Assembly (NCBI GenBank): GCA_946894095.1
Contig: OX335646.2
Location: forward strand, 12,146,077-12,210,076
Direction of reading: 5' to 3'
Source: Incurvaria masculella
Lineage: Eukaryota > Arthropoda > Insecta > Lepidoptera > Incurvariidae
Length of the DNA stretch: 64,000 nucleotides
In this document: positions 1-11,199 of the stretch, one piece after another
How the letters are laid out: every line of letters begins with the position of its first letter
How positions within the stretch are numbered: position 1 is the stretch's first letter
Position numbers and translations under genes: made by a program
The notes under the pieces: generated by a model
Seen by the model: the letters and a program-made list of their open reading frames with translations, nothing else
Database searches by the model: none
What the model was told of the DNA's origin: nothing

Positions 1-1333
1 AAAAATATCAAATTCATTAATTGCGAAGGCCAGGTAACCTCAGAACCACAGAGAGTAGCAAATGAATTCGGAAAACATTACTCGAGCATTGCAAAAAAAC
101 TTCTCCTTACAATGCCACAATGTACGGAAACCTCGAGTAAACTTCTCAGAGAAAATAGCAAGCCAATTTCAAATACGTTCTTCCTTAGGCCTTGCGACAC
201 TGAAGAAATAATTACATTAATAGGCTCACTAAAAAATAATAATTCACAAGACATAAATGGGATGTCTGTATCACTCCTTAAAAAGTGCTATGGACCTATA
301 TTAGAAATAATAAAGTTCCTAATAAATTTATCTTTTCAAACAGGATCATTTCCCTCAGCTCTCAAAGACACCAAGATTTTGCCACTTTTCAAAAAAGGAG
401 CAGAATCTTCAGTGGAGAACTATAGGCCCGTTGCAATACTACCAGTATTTTCGAAAATATTTGAAAACAGGGTAATGATTTTTATTAAATTAAATAAAAT
501 TCTTACCGACTCGCAGCATGGCTTCCGCCCGGGAAGATCCATAGCGACAGCCACATACCAACTTACTACAACCATACTGAAGAGCCTTGACGAACAGGAA
601 CAAGTTGCGGGTTTGTTCGTCGACCTGTTTAAGGCGTTTGACCTCGTAGACCACGGGTTGTTACTAAATAAATTAGAACACTATGGAATACGGGGTTCGA
701 TTATTGGGCGATGTCATCGAGTTCCAAAGGTCTCACAAATTCTTAGGTCTTACGCTCGATGACAACCTCAGATACACGGACCATATCGACACTGTATGCA
801 GCAAACTAAGCAAAGCATGTTACTGTCTCAGAATTCTAGCCCAATCATGTGACACTTATACATTGATAAACGCCTACTACGGATATTTTCACTCAATAAT
901 GACGTTTGGGTTGGAATTCTGGGGAGCGGTTGGCGACGCCCACAAAGTATTCGTACTGCAAAAGCGTGCAGCACGAATCATAAGCAAGTCTGCGTGGGAC
1001 GACCACTGCGAACCAATATTTAAAAAACTTAGATTGCTAACGATGTACGACGCTTACGTAAAGAAGGTCGCGCTGTTTGCGAGGTGCAACGCGTCGGAGT
1101 ACGACACGCGCTCACACCCCTATCCGACCAGACACAAACAACTGCTACTGGTACCAGCTCACAGCACTGCGAAATTCCAAAAGAGCTTAAAATTTAAGGG
1201 CACCAACATATTTAATAAACTGCCACTAGATCTACAACTAGAGGAAAGTGAAACTCTCTTTAAAAGAAAAATGAGCAAATGGCTCCTCACTAAAACGTTT
1301 TACGACCTAAATTTTTTCAATTCAGATGTTTAA
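1..1333 (+). pseudogene. Non-LTR retrotransposon reverse transcriptase, internally deleted
   Basis: An open frame enters from the window edge and reads into a reverse-transcriptase domain. Visible blocks are NYRPVAILPVFSKIFENR (about 412-470), SQHGFRPGRSIATA (about 511-555) and the motif-A region LFVDLFKAFDLVDH (about 613-655), which carries the first catalytic Asp. Just after the EHYGIRG block (about 700) the frame breaks. A second overlapping frame (683-1333) continues directly with the post-RT region beginning near DVIEFQRSHKFLGL and running to a stop at 1333. The segment that should hold motif B and the catalytic DD box is missing, so this is an internal deletion with a frame change. The motif spelling resembles the Jockey/CR1 group of LINEs, but the clade is my inference. 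It cannot encode an active enzyme. Confidence 0.85.
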
Positions 1334-1565
1334 TATTTATTTTAATTTTTTATTTAATTTTTATAGATCAATATTTATTGGAAATGTTTTTAATTGTATA
1401 ATTTGATAATTTAATAATGAATGTTTGATTAATGATAAGATATTGTGATATTTATTTGTATTCTCTATGACGAGGTGTGAAATGTTATGCTATGCTTTGA
1501 TTCATTCCCATTAGCACCAAATAAATTATTTGATTTTGATTTTGATTTTGATTTTGATTTTGAAC
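1..1565 (+). mobile_element. 3' end of a Jockey/CR1-like LINE with TTTTGA tail
   Basis: After the coding stop at 1333 comes an AT-rich 3' untranslated region. It ends in about six copies of a TTTTGA hexamer (about 1529-1563) instead of poly(A). A short-repeat terminus is typical of several non-LTR clades. The 5' part lies outside the window. Confidence 0.75.
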
Positions 1566-1635
1566 ATCAATCGGGGCCAATTTAGCAAGTTACAAGTTAA
1601 TAGAGACGATATCTATGATAATGCAATTGGGTCAG

Positions 1636-2007
1636 CCTCGGTAGCCCAGTGGCGCGACGCCTTGCGAAGCGATAAGCTTGGTGAAGCACCTCTGAGCGCG
1701 GTTGGGTTCTGGATGGGTGACCATTTTCAACCGTTGAGGCTGGCCGTGGTTCGGATTACACGTAAAACTGTAGGTTCCCTTCCTTACTTACTAGGTGTTT
1801 CAGTTAGTCCCGCCCAGGTTAGTACCATCGCATGAAATTAACGATGGTCGAAACGGCAATGAAAATTGTCTGTCTTTTCCATTCAGTTCAATGTACTCGA
1901 GCAATATAAGGAAGGTCCTGGCATGGCGCCTAGTTCCCATGTGGTGGGTTAGGCTATATCTGACGGTCAGTTTGATATTAGCCATCCATGTCCAGTTACT
2001 TAAAAAA
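1636..2007 (+). mobile_element. SINE, 5S-like head with tRNA-like A box
   Basis: The head starts CCTCGGTAGCCCAGTGG; TAGCCCAGTGG (1642-1652) fits a Pol III tRNA A box. It is followed by a 5S-rRNA-like stretch (GAGCGCGGTT then GGATGGGTGACC, about 1697-1722). The body is the one shared by all SINEs here: CTGTAGGT, then GATGGTCGAAACGGCAATGA, the CAATATAAGGAAGGTCCTGG block, and CCATCCATGTCCAGTTAC with a short A tail. This copy is moderately diverged from those at 22.2 and 27.5 kb. Its tail directly abuts the next repeat. Confidence 0.8.
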
Positions 2008-2292
2008 CCGGCCAACTGCGAGTCGGACTCGCACACGAAGGGTTCCGTACCATCTTACAAGATTTAACACAAAAAAATCAGGTTTTTTGTATGGGCCCCC
2101 ACTTTAATTTTTATTATTTTTGTATTCTACCTGTGTGTTGTTATAGCGGCAAAATAAATACACACTCTGTGAAAAAATCAGCCTCATACCTATTACGGTT
2201 CATGAGATACAGCCTTGTGACAGACGGACTGACGGAAAGCGGAGATTTATTAATAGGGTTCCGTTTTTACCCTTTGGGTACGGAACCCTAAA
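2008..2292 (+). repeat. Lepidopteran ~285-bp interspersed repeat (family C)
   Basis: It starts ACCGGCCAACTGCGAGTCGG and soon carries AGGGTTCCGTACC. It ends GGGTACGGAACCCT, the inverted complement of that motif. The middle has a 'TTATAGCGGCAAAATAAATA' block and a GACGGAC-type stretch. Other copies in this window are at 16.4, 25.5, 39.2, 44.3 and 44.6 kb. I recognise the repeat as widespread in moth genomes but do not assign a transposon class. Confidence 0.8.
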
Positions 2293-2296
2293 AAAG

Positions 2297-4110
2297 GCAC
2301 TTACCTAAAATTATATTGAGTGAAATATACATATATCGATGTGTTGATGAGACAAGTAAGCACACATTGTAATTACTTAAAATGTGAAACCATTTTATTA
2401 TTTAAATAACACCAGTTAATGGTGATGTAGCCAAAAGTACGTAAAACATAATGTATCGTTCTGTTGCTGTGGTACTTTCTCAATTAGCGGGAAAACTTTC
2501 ACAATTTCAACCGTTCCAATCTGTCGCTTTGTTCTCAAATAATGAATAGCTGAGTCGCATTGTATTTCATCGTTTTACTAGGCAATGGTGGAAATGTATT
2601 GCGTATTGCGAATTAAAGTATCTGGCGTTGTTATATGTAGGGGTTACCGTCTGTGGTCTTTCGTGTTGTGATTTTACTTTTTGTAGTACTGTCGCGACCT
2701 TAAAAAAACATATTTCACCCAATTAAAATGGGTGAAAATATGAAATTAAAACATAAATTAACCTAAGTTTTAAAGTTATTAAAACATTCATTAAATTATG
2801 TTGAAAATAAATTAAAACATACATTCCCAATTAGGTATATGACATTTATTTATTTATTAATAGGTAAATCAACATGCAACCATTGGAAACAGAATATTAG
2901 AACAACTTTTCTTGTATGAAATGCAAGCCAATACACAACTAAGAATTTACCCACTCGATAGTTTTGGCTAGAAACTACCATACAAATTAAACCCAAACCA
3001 TAACAAAAAATATGGGACAAATCTCATTGCTTTGTAAAACCTTATATAAATATAATTTTTAATGACATTTGATTCAAAACAACATATGTTGACATGCACA
3101 CTTTAAATGGTCCTTTCAAATTAAATTTGTGTTTTGTTGAACTGGCCACTTTGATCTCAAATATGAGATGATGGGGTGGGGTGAATGATGGATTAGGAGT
3201 TCCAAATTCAAATTTATTTAAAATTTAGGCCTGTATTATTTGGGTTTCAAATTTAGAGATTTGTTTTCGAGCCATTTGTTTTTTCCTTGACAACGTTTTG
3301 TTCACAATTTGGAAAACTTGAAATATCGCGTTACTTAAGAATACGAGTATTTCTGTGGCACCAGTGCTGCAGAAACAGCTCGTAGGATTAATTATATGTA
3401 TGGGGAAACTAGTGTAAAATGAAACACATACATACAGTAGGCGCAAATCTTTATTGCCGCTCGATTGCTAGGCTTGCGCATGTACAGTCAAACTAAGTGT
3501 ACAATTTCAATGTTTTAACGAATATGGTATTCACGCATATAAGCACGAGTTAACACACGTAGAATCAACCGTAAAGCACAGTAGAATCAATACATTAGTT
3601 AAGAAAAAACAAATAACTCATTCAAGAAAAGAGGAAAACCTACTGTGCGCGAAATGTTTGCATTCTGGTTCATTTCCAGCCTCGCAGTATGCTTGTAAAG
3701 TAGTTCTATTTTGCAAATTTCTTTCTTTAATAAATTGTTACACGGTTGATTATACTCACATATCTACTAAGTAGTCACATACTAAAAAGTATAATAAGTA
3801 TATTTTATTAATTCCAAGGATTTTGTAACAACGTTTTTATATATTTTTACAAACATACAGAGTCACGAAGTATTATTCCATTAAATTAATACTTGCGATG
3901 AATACAAGAAAACATATTTTTACTCTTTTTTATAAAGGATCTTTTTTTATTTTTTCCCGTCAATTAAATCCGACTTGTCCTCTAGTTTTCACTTAGACGA
4001 GTTATTTTGTTATATTAGAGCTAGAAAAAGATGACTTCACGAACTAAACACTTCATAAGGTAGGTACCGAAAATATTATAATTAAAGCACAAGATCCACT
4101 ACCTAACTAT
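2297..4110. other. AT-rich intergenic DNA, no gene seen
   Basis: No ORF with coding character, no repeat family I can match elsewhere in the window, and no RNA gene. Confidence 0.5.
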
Positions 4111-4125
4111 TTAATTGAGTGTACA

Positions 4126-4155
4126 AATCCCCGCTCCATAGACAGAGCGGGGATT
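4126..4155. repeat. Perfect 11-bp hairpin
   Basis: AATCCCCGCTC (4126-4136) and its exact complement GAGCGGGGATT (4145-4155) flank an 8-base loop. They sit at the edge of a GC-rich stretch (4111-4430) that has no recognisable coding content. Confidence 0.6.
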
Positions 4156-4509
4156 GTGGGGATGGCTGCGGGGAAGACGCGGGCGCAAACAAGCGGTTGC
4201 TAGGGTAACGAGGTCGCGTGGGGGGTGAGCCATAATTTTTCCCGCCCCGCACCCCGCATGCACACCGCGCTGACCTAAAATTCGGCTACTGCGCAGGTAC
4301 AAACAGCGCCATTCAAGTTTTGCGCCTGCTGTGCATACTTTCACGCCGCAGGGGCAGGCAGAGATGACAGAGCGCCATACGGTACGATCACTGCACACCT
4401 CTTTCGCTTCATCTACAGACATACATATTTTCATACATGTTCTGTGATTAGGTGCTACGTACCAGACCTTTACGAATAATTACATCGATTTGGTCGTACG
4501 TTCTCCTGA

Positions 4510-4866
4510 GTGGGTAGTCTGAGTTCTCACCGAAATTGGCGTTTACGGCAAACCGATCGACTGGCGTTTTCTCCAAACTCCATACAAGTTTTTACTAGAT
4601 ATTCTGTGGTTTTACTTTTTCAAGCTGTCAAAGTCAAACGCGGACTTCCGATTTGTATGAAAACGCGGAGTGGACGTAAACGGCAACGTCGACGTATTTA
4701 CGGCAACGTTGAGTAAGCTGTTCAATCAAGCTCGGACTCGCAAATGTTAGTTCGCTAAACGCCCGCTGCGCGCGCTCTTCAATTTCTCCATACATTTCAA
4801 AACGCCAGTCGATCGGTTTGCCGTTACGCCAATTTAGGTGACCTCTTAGACTACCGGCTCTGGACC
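4510..4866. mobile_element. Palindromic MITE (family M4)
   Basis: The left end (GTAGTCTGAGTTCTCACC, then AAATTGGCGTTTACGGCAAA and CCGATCGACTGGCGTTTT) returns inverted at the right end (AAAACGCCAGTCGATCGG, then AATTTAGGTGACC and AGACTACCGG). Arms are roughly 60 bp with no coding capacity. A second copy occupies 56,828-57,711 and is itself interrupted by another MITE. Confidence 0.75.
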
Positions 4867-5032
4867 GCCCGGGTACGACATTTCCGCTCATTTCTGCTCT
4901 GTAAATTTGTTTCGTCGTCCATTCGTTCCGTATGTCCGAACCATCTTAGCACTCCTTTCAAATAACGCGTGCCTTCAATGTTTTTCAGTTAAGAATTTCG
5001 GCTAACGTATTATATGTTGGGATGGATGCCAT

Positions 5033-5130
5033 GAAATGAAGATGGAGCCCATGTGAGGCTCCGAAACGTCGAGCAGCACGTCCTGCTCCTCACACGCGCG
5101 GTAAGCCGTCCAACTAAATATTGTATGTTG
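5033..5130 (+). repeat. Dispersed repeat containing GGCTCCGAAACGTCGAGCAG
   Basis: The segment around GATGGAGCCCATGTGAGGCT, GCACGTCCTGCTCCTCACAC and GCGGTAAGCCGTCCAACTAA recurs at 11,121-11,197 in the same orientation and at about 10,836-10,905 inverted. Parent element unknown. Confidence 0.6.
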
Positions 5131-5439
5131 GGAATTTGAAAGTAAACTAGGAAAATGTTGTCTTTAATGAAAAATAGTATACAGGATAACATTTTTTTTT
5201 TGAGAAATGTAAGCCTTCTTAAAAATGTTTCTAATGATCACCACGAGAGCACAAAGGTAGATAGGTACAAGCATGAATACAATCTACAAAGTACGGTCTC
5301 TCTTTGAATTGGAACGTAGAAAGCATTATACCTACCTACAACTATATTTACAAAGTGCGTCTTATTTGCGTTTGATTGATGGAGCGGGGACTGTAAGTGT
5401 TGGCTTTGGGTTCAACTTCAGCTTGTACTTGTGTAAAGC

Positions 5440-5740
5440 CTTCGCGCCGATCTGTCTGATAGAGCCGAGCCAAATCCTTATTGTCGGCGTCGCTTCGCGT
5501 GGGACGAGCGTCGCATCGGCGCGTCGCGTTGTTTCGGCGCGTCGGTCGGCGCGTCGGCGTCGACCCACAATCTCCAGAGAACAGCGGGGAGAAAGAAGTT
5601 GCGTGTCGCACCGCGGTTTTGTCGCGCTGCCGCTGCCACGGAGCCGCTGCCGCCGTGCCCTTTCCGTAAATTACATTCGGATGGCGGCATACGATGATGA
5701 TGGAGGCTCAATCTAATACGGTCGCCGAAGGTATATTTTG
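5440..5740. other. GC-rich island, no supported gene
   Basis: A CG-rich stretch with reiterated GGCGCGTCGGC-like words. Frames are open on both strands, as expected from composition. Their Arg/Ala-rich translations show no domain. Confidence 0.4.
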
Positions 5741-6011
5741 TATAGTCTACTATAAATAGCCCGAATTTATTTTTCATTATGTTTAAATGGCGTTTTTGAC
5801 TCACTCTGAGAAACCCGAGGATGTATTACATAAATGTACCGTGTAAGCTAAAATCAAATAGATAAAGCCATAGCCTATAATGATCTGTCAAATTCCAAAC
5901 ACTGAAATTGTGAAAATACAATATTGCGTCTTGCTAACATTGAAGGGCACAAAGTTCTCCTCGCCCCTTGTGACTACTTTTTTCGAGAACATTACCTCGT
6001 AACGTATCTCT

Positions 6012-6862
6012 AAGAGATTCGTTACCCTATTAATACCCCATACTACGGGCGATAACTGTTTCCATGCTCCTAATGTTTTACTAGGTTTTTGAAATTTGGG
6101 TTTCTAAAATATATTGTCGAAATCTATATCTGTAAGTTTTTTTTAATGACCCTAAAAGGTAAATTGGGAAATATTGGATAATAAAGTTGTCTTTGTTACG
6201 TTCATTTTCATTTTTTTACTATTAAATACAGCGGCTCGTAGCCTAGTGGCGCGGGGACCGGCCTAGCGTACCAGAGACCTGGGTTCAATTCCGACATGCA
6301 CCACAGGTCTTTCTCTTTCCGAGTTCGATAAGTGCATTTCGTCACGAATGCGAGCTGCTCCATGGTTCAGAATCCATGTAAAACTGTAGGTCCCCTTCCC
6401 CTACTAGGTGGTAGGGCTTAAGCCCGCCCGGGTTGGTACCACCGCATTTAATGGAAAGATGGTCGAAGCGGCAATGAAAAATTGTCCGCGTTTTCCATCC
6501 AGTTCAATGTAGCCGTGCTCATAAAGGGAAGGTCCTGGCATGGTACCTAATTCCTTCGGGAATGTGGTGTATTGGGCTAATATCATAAGGTCAGTTGTGT
6601 GGTATTAGTCATCCATGTCAGGTCGCATAAAAAAAAAAGATATTTACATAGAAATGAAAACATACGGACATAAACTGAAGCTTTCTCAAGGGATGAAAAT
6701 TATTTGATTCAAATCTGATAACGTTTAGGGGTAGGGAAACGTTAGGACCTGGAAGCAGATTTCGCTATTTTAATAGAAGTGGCCACAGCAAATTGTTCCT
6801 CGGCCAATGGACAAATAATGCATTTCTTAAAATTTTCAAATCTTAGATTTCCTGTGACTTCA
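6012..6862 (+). repeat. Dispersed repeat (family R6), split by a SINE
   Basis: The halves 6012-6230 and 6639-6862 together match an uninterrupted copy at about 38,216-38,572 and an inverted copy at about 51,648-52,022. Shared words include CCATACTACGGGCGATAA, TGTTTCCATGCTC, GATATTTACATA, CATACGGACATAAA and CTTAGATTTCCTGTGACTT. No coding potential. Confidence 0.75.
6231..6638 (+). mobile_element. tRNA-headed SINE, near full length
   Basis: The head GCGGCTCGTAGCCTAGTGG contains an A box (TAGCCTAGTGG, 6239-6249). GGTTCAATTCC at 6282-6292 is a good B box. After a family-specific spacer (TTCGATAAGTGCATTTCGTC), the shared SINE body starts near 6361 and ends in an A tail at 6638. It interrupts repeat R6. 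The 38.4-kb and 51.8-kb R6 copies preserve the empty site. Confidence 0.9.
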
Positions 6863-8280
6863 CGATAGCTTTAACCACAGAACGTTGCGCCTCGCTGTGC
6901 TATGCATATCTGCTCCTCCAATCCCTTAATCCTTATCAATGTGTGACTCATGCCTAGAGACAGTTAATATTTAATGATGATTAAAGACAGTTCGGAGCCC
7001 GTCGAGATACCAGCCTCAACCGGAAAGTCGTCCAACTTCGCTTCATCCATGTTCAAAAAGTACGTTGCCATTGATGAATAGGTAACAGCGGCCCGACGGG
7101 AAGCCCGCAATATATGAGAAGTTCCAGTGATGCCGACTCTTGTAGCATGCACGGCAAGAGATGCACTGTGAATGTTTTTATTTAGTAGGAACTGTTGGAT
7201 CCTGGGCCACTAGCTACATATCATTTTTCCTTCATATTCATATTCTATTTAAAAATCGCGCCTAAACTTGTCAATTTGCAAACTACCCGTCTGATAATTC
7301 ATTTATTTTGTAACCACCTTTAATTTTTTTTGCGACATGTGATGCTCATATTTGAAGTAATATTTTACCGTGTTTTTGTCTAGGTATGTTAGACGACTGC
7401 ATCTTTTTATTTCATTTGTTAACTCAACTGTGAGAATATGTAACTGGTGTATATTTTTATTACTTTGTTAATTCACTTTATGTATGAATGCACTGTTGTT
7501 TCTCCGAATAAATAAAATAAAAATAATAAAATGTGGGTACAAAATACGTTTATTTTTCCTGTTGCAAAACCAATCTCCAAGCAATCAAGATGCAATTCAA
7601 ACAAACTCTTTAAAATTACTCAATAGATCGATAAACCAATTAAAAGTATATCAAAAGGATTAAAATTATACGTGATTGTGCACGAGGAGAGCATCAGAAT
7701 CCAGTAAGTACCTGTTCTCCTTGTGGCTTACAATATTGTATTTAATCAAGTGCATACCATGAGTGCATAGGGCTCAAACAGGAACTATTTTTTTTAAAAT
7801 TTTGATCGTGGCTTGTAACTTCCAAAAAATTGTGGCATTTTCCCCATCCGAAGAACCGTCCGTAAAAAAAGCTTTGCCTCATATTCTAGATGTAACGGAT
7901 AGAGAAAACGTACTTTTACGACAAGATATGGTAGACCAGCATATGTTTTGTTAGACGACACAATGTTTCCTAGCTTTGCAATGAACATTAATTTAAATTA
8001 ATTTTCAATGATGTAAAACATTGTCAGCGCTATTTTATTTATTAACTTCGTGCTAGTCTGACGGGAATAGTACATACTGGTGATTGCGAACGCGTGTCTA
8101 GCTGCTTGAACTTTGAAAATATAATTCTCGCTATTGTGGGTAGCGAACGTCGCTGCCTCAGCGTTTGTTAACAACGAGGTCAAGAAGGAAGCGCTCCGCG
8201 CACGTTGTATAATTCCGTCCGGAATATTCACAGTCCGCAGATTACACTCCGCCGACTGGTGAAGACATTGTGATGTAGAT
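6863..8280. other. Intergenic DNA, no gene seen
   Basis: No coding region supported. Around 7430-7540 an AT-rich stretch with AATAAATAAAATAAAAATAA resembles the 3' end of a decayed LINE, but I cannot place it. Confidence 0.4.
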
Positions 8281-8520
8281 TATCCGACTTATTCCGATAA
8301 TTCCCGCAATCTCCTCGCGGCGGCGGCGGCGCCAGTAACGACTGGCTCACGCCCCGCGCCAGCTCTATATCCTTCCTTAATTAAAATTTTAACGACGCAC
8401 TAGAACTCAGATTTCACTCGAAATTACATCTCCCACACGCATGCCACCTCCGCCCCGCCCCGAGCCGCTCCGCCGCTTTGTACAATTATAATTATCATAA
8501 TATTAAAGTTAATTGTTCGA
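8281..8520. other. GC-rich island
   Basis: Contains a (GGC)n run (about 8319-8331) and CCGCCCCGCCCCGAGCCGC. Flanking DNA is AT-rich. It could be a regulatory island or untranslated first exon; nothing in the sequence decides this. Confidence 0.35.
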
Positions 8521-9080
8521 CACACCCGAGCGCGTCACCTCTCGTAGCATTTTCTCTCAACTCGCTCACAAAGGGATTTTGAATACACTCTAAACAATTG
8601 ACTTTTGGAGGTATTTACCATGTTAGTAGGTACTTACCTATTTAGTATTTTATTAAATTGATCGATTTAAATACCTCCACTACTGAGACCATAGACTAGA
8701 ATGTAAATACACCCCAGAGTGAATGGACCGATGACACCAAACATTTTTCATACAAAAACTACTGAAACTTAATTTATTACTCAAAAAATATTTATAAATC
8801 CTCATGTAGCTTCAAAATATTGATTTGAGAAGAAAAGTTAAGAAATATGATCGATAAAGATCAGTGGGGTCACCTCTTATTTATTTGAAAAAAGGGTACC
8901 GATTTGTCCGTGTTTTTACGTCATTAACCTCACAATCTATAAATGCACAGTTCAGCATGGTATATTTGAAGAAAGTAGAGAAATCATAAATACTTTTTCA
9001 AAAAAACATGTCACATTTCAAAAAGTTGTCTCATCTGGTAGCAGTATCATGTATCTGTTTAGATTTACGTCTTACTTCCA

Positions 9081-9560
9081 CACTGTGTTCGTCTTGTAAG
9101 CAAGATCACTCCTGCTAGGTCTGTGCCTGAGACTCCCCAGCCCTCCCCATCCGAGGCCTAGGAGGGTCCGGCTAATCTCCGGGGTCTACATGTCTGCATC
9201 TAGCGTTCTTTCCCCCCGGGAGCTCTAATGCTTACGCACTCGCCGAGTGTAAGTATCTCCCTCGAGGTGAGAATGAGTAAGCGCTGGAGTCTGCTCGAGC
9301 ACGCGCCACCGCACTAAATTACACCGGTGTATGTTGGGTGCGGGGTGGTGCGGGGAGGTGTGGGGGCGGTGCGGGTGGGGAGCGGCCGCGAGGGAGAAAG
9401 GCAAGAACGTTTAGCGTTTGTCATCGGCTAACCGCGGGGCCATTTGCCTCGACGAAAGAAACATTCAACATTCCATGCGCTCAGCCCGCCACGAACGCGA
9501 CCGCTCCGCTACACACCGCAAGTGCAGGTAAAATTAACTACTCACGCCGTATAATCAATT
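9081..9560. other. GC-rich island
   Basis: A G-rich tract (about 9335-9400) is followed by CG-rich sequence ending in GTGCAG then GTAAAATT (about 9521-9534). That would be a plausible 5' splice site, but no coding frame or partner exon is visible. Confidence 0.3.
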
Positions 9561-10240
9561 GACGTAAACTTGATGCGTAAGCTTGCACTGGGATCCGTAA
9601 TTATCAAAGAGTTGGGTGAAGTAGCGGGTCGACGCGAAGCAATTAAATTTTAGAAATTGGACAGGGAAAGACCGATAAAAAAGGCGTTCACCAACAACCA
9701 AAGATTTGTTAAAAAAGTTAAATTAAAAAAAAAATGGAGGGGTATGACTTTAGACAAATCTTTGAGTCCTTGTTACACCAAGGTCATCGTCAGCATGAAA
9801 GGGTTTTCTAATTTGGTATTTGAGTCGTATGTATGTTTATTGTTATTTGAAACGTAGATGTCAAAAATATTGCATTGCATTTCGATCATCAACGAAGACC
9901 AATGTGCCGGTGGACGCTGTCTGAGCATCGAGAATGTTGCAAAGAATTTGTCTGATTTACCATCACTCCAACTTGCGAAGCGTCAGAACTAAACAAAAGA
10001 CCTTGTCAGGGCTGTGCCCACTGGTTTTACCAAAGTTTTACGATATCGACATGCCTAAAGCTAAGTTAATTAGTAAGCTAGTCCGAGTTTACTTTCCTCC
10101 TCATGTTAAAAACTTTCAATGCATATTAACGTTGATGTCTTCCGCTTCTTTCTAAACATATCGGCGATAGGGGTGCAACTGAATTCGGTGCGCCGCCGTC
10201 GCCCCAAGTCGCAGTGCTCGCCCTGCCAAATGACGGATAT
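9561..10240. other. Intergenic DNA, no gene seen
   Basis: Short ORFs only; none has a recognisable domain or coding-like context. Confidence 0.4.
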
Positions 10241-10375
10241 TTCGCTAACTCGCGAGGTGAACAGAACATGCAAGTGAGTGATTAAATCTGACGTTTAGTT
10301 TCATTTCGTACCATGTTAACCGTCAAACGACGTGTTATTCGGCCAAATTTACCAGTTCACTGAAATACCATGGTA
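10241..10375 (+). mobile_element. MITE fragment (family M6)
   Basis: The words AGTGAGTGATTAAATCTGAC and AGGTGAACAG match the left arm of the palindromic MITE at 55,779-55,951. The right arm is not preserved here. Confidence 0.5.
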
Positions 10376-10679
10376 AGAAGGCAGTTATTTTTAGCGAAAC
10401 CACTTTCTAGAGCACTTTTGGTCGCGCGTGCGGGGGCGCGGCGTTGGTTGTAACGATGCTCGCACCCGCCGCATAATTCATTGGAGCGTTAATGTATGCC
10501 ACGTCGGCGCAAGAAAGCGAGAGGCGCGTCTCGACTGAGGAATGCTCTTGAGATAATCAAAGCGACAATAAACATAACCCACGCATCTATACTGCTTATT
10601 TTGATATTTGCAGAACTTTATTTATTCTAAATTAAGGTAAACTAGGGACTAGACCATCGATCAGATGATTTTTTTTTTA

Positions 10680-10815
10680 AACCGGAATGGGTGGCTGTGC
10701 TGAGAGCCCAAAGGTACTCGGAAAAGCCAAATCCAGCACACCTCGCGCAACCACACTTACCGAGGCACCATACCAGCGGATTCGCGGACTATCGCTGAGC
10801 TATCGAGGTTGTTTA
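10680..10815 (-). mobile_element. Possible tRNA-derived SINE head of another family
   Basis: Read on the minus strand it begins CCTCGATAGCTCAGCGATAG, which resembles a tRNA 5' half with an A box. No clear B box or shared body follows, so this is tentative. Confidence 0.35.
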
Positions 10816-10835
10816 AATTACGTTTGAAGACTTAC

Positions 10836-11197
10836 CGCGCGTGTGAGGAGTAGGACGTGCTGCTCGACGTTTCGGAGCCTCACACGGACTCCATCTTCAG
10901 GAGAAGCCTGCTGAAACCTGTGTTGAATAAGCTAAGAACTGTATTTCGTAGAGGTGCACCGACAACAGACGTCTAGGAAAACACAGTCAGTGTGTTTTGC
11001 ACACGAAATTCGGACCGCAGCTAATCTTCAAGCTGTACGAGTGTTGCCATGGGCGCTGGGAAGTCAAGCAGAGCGACGGGTAGTCAGTAACGTGCCTACC
11101 TCCGTCGCGACACGTACGTTCTCCTGAAGATGGAGCCCATGTGAGCAGCACGTCCTGCTCCTCATACGCGCGATAAGCCGTCAAACTAAATATTATA
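10836..11197. repeat. Inverted pair of the GTCGAGCAG repeat
   Basis: An inverted copy (about 10,836-10,905) and a direct copy (about 11,121-11,197) of the repeat at 5033-5130 face each other across ~215 bp. The arrangement suggests a palindromic element. Confidence 0.55.
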
Positions 11198-11199
11198 GT

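Noticed and set aside
5273..5716. 147-codon ORF in a GC-rich island
   Set aside because: Overlapping open frames on both strands and low-complexity Arg/Ala translation indicate a composition effect.
6231..6300. Possible tRNA gene
   Set aside because: A and B boxes are present but no cloverleaf can be folded, and the sequence continues as a SINE with an A tail.
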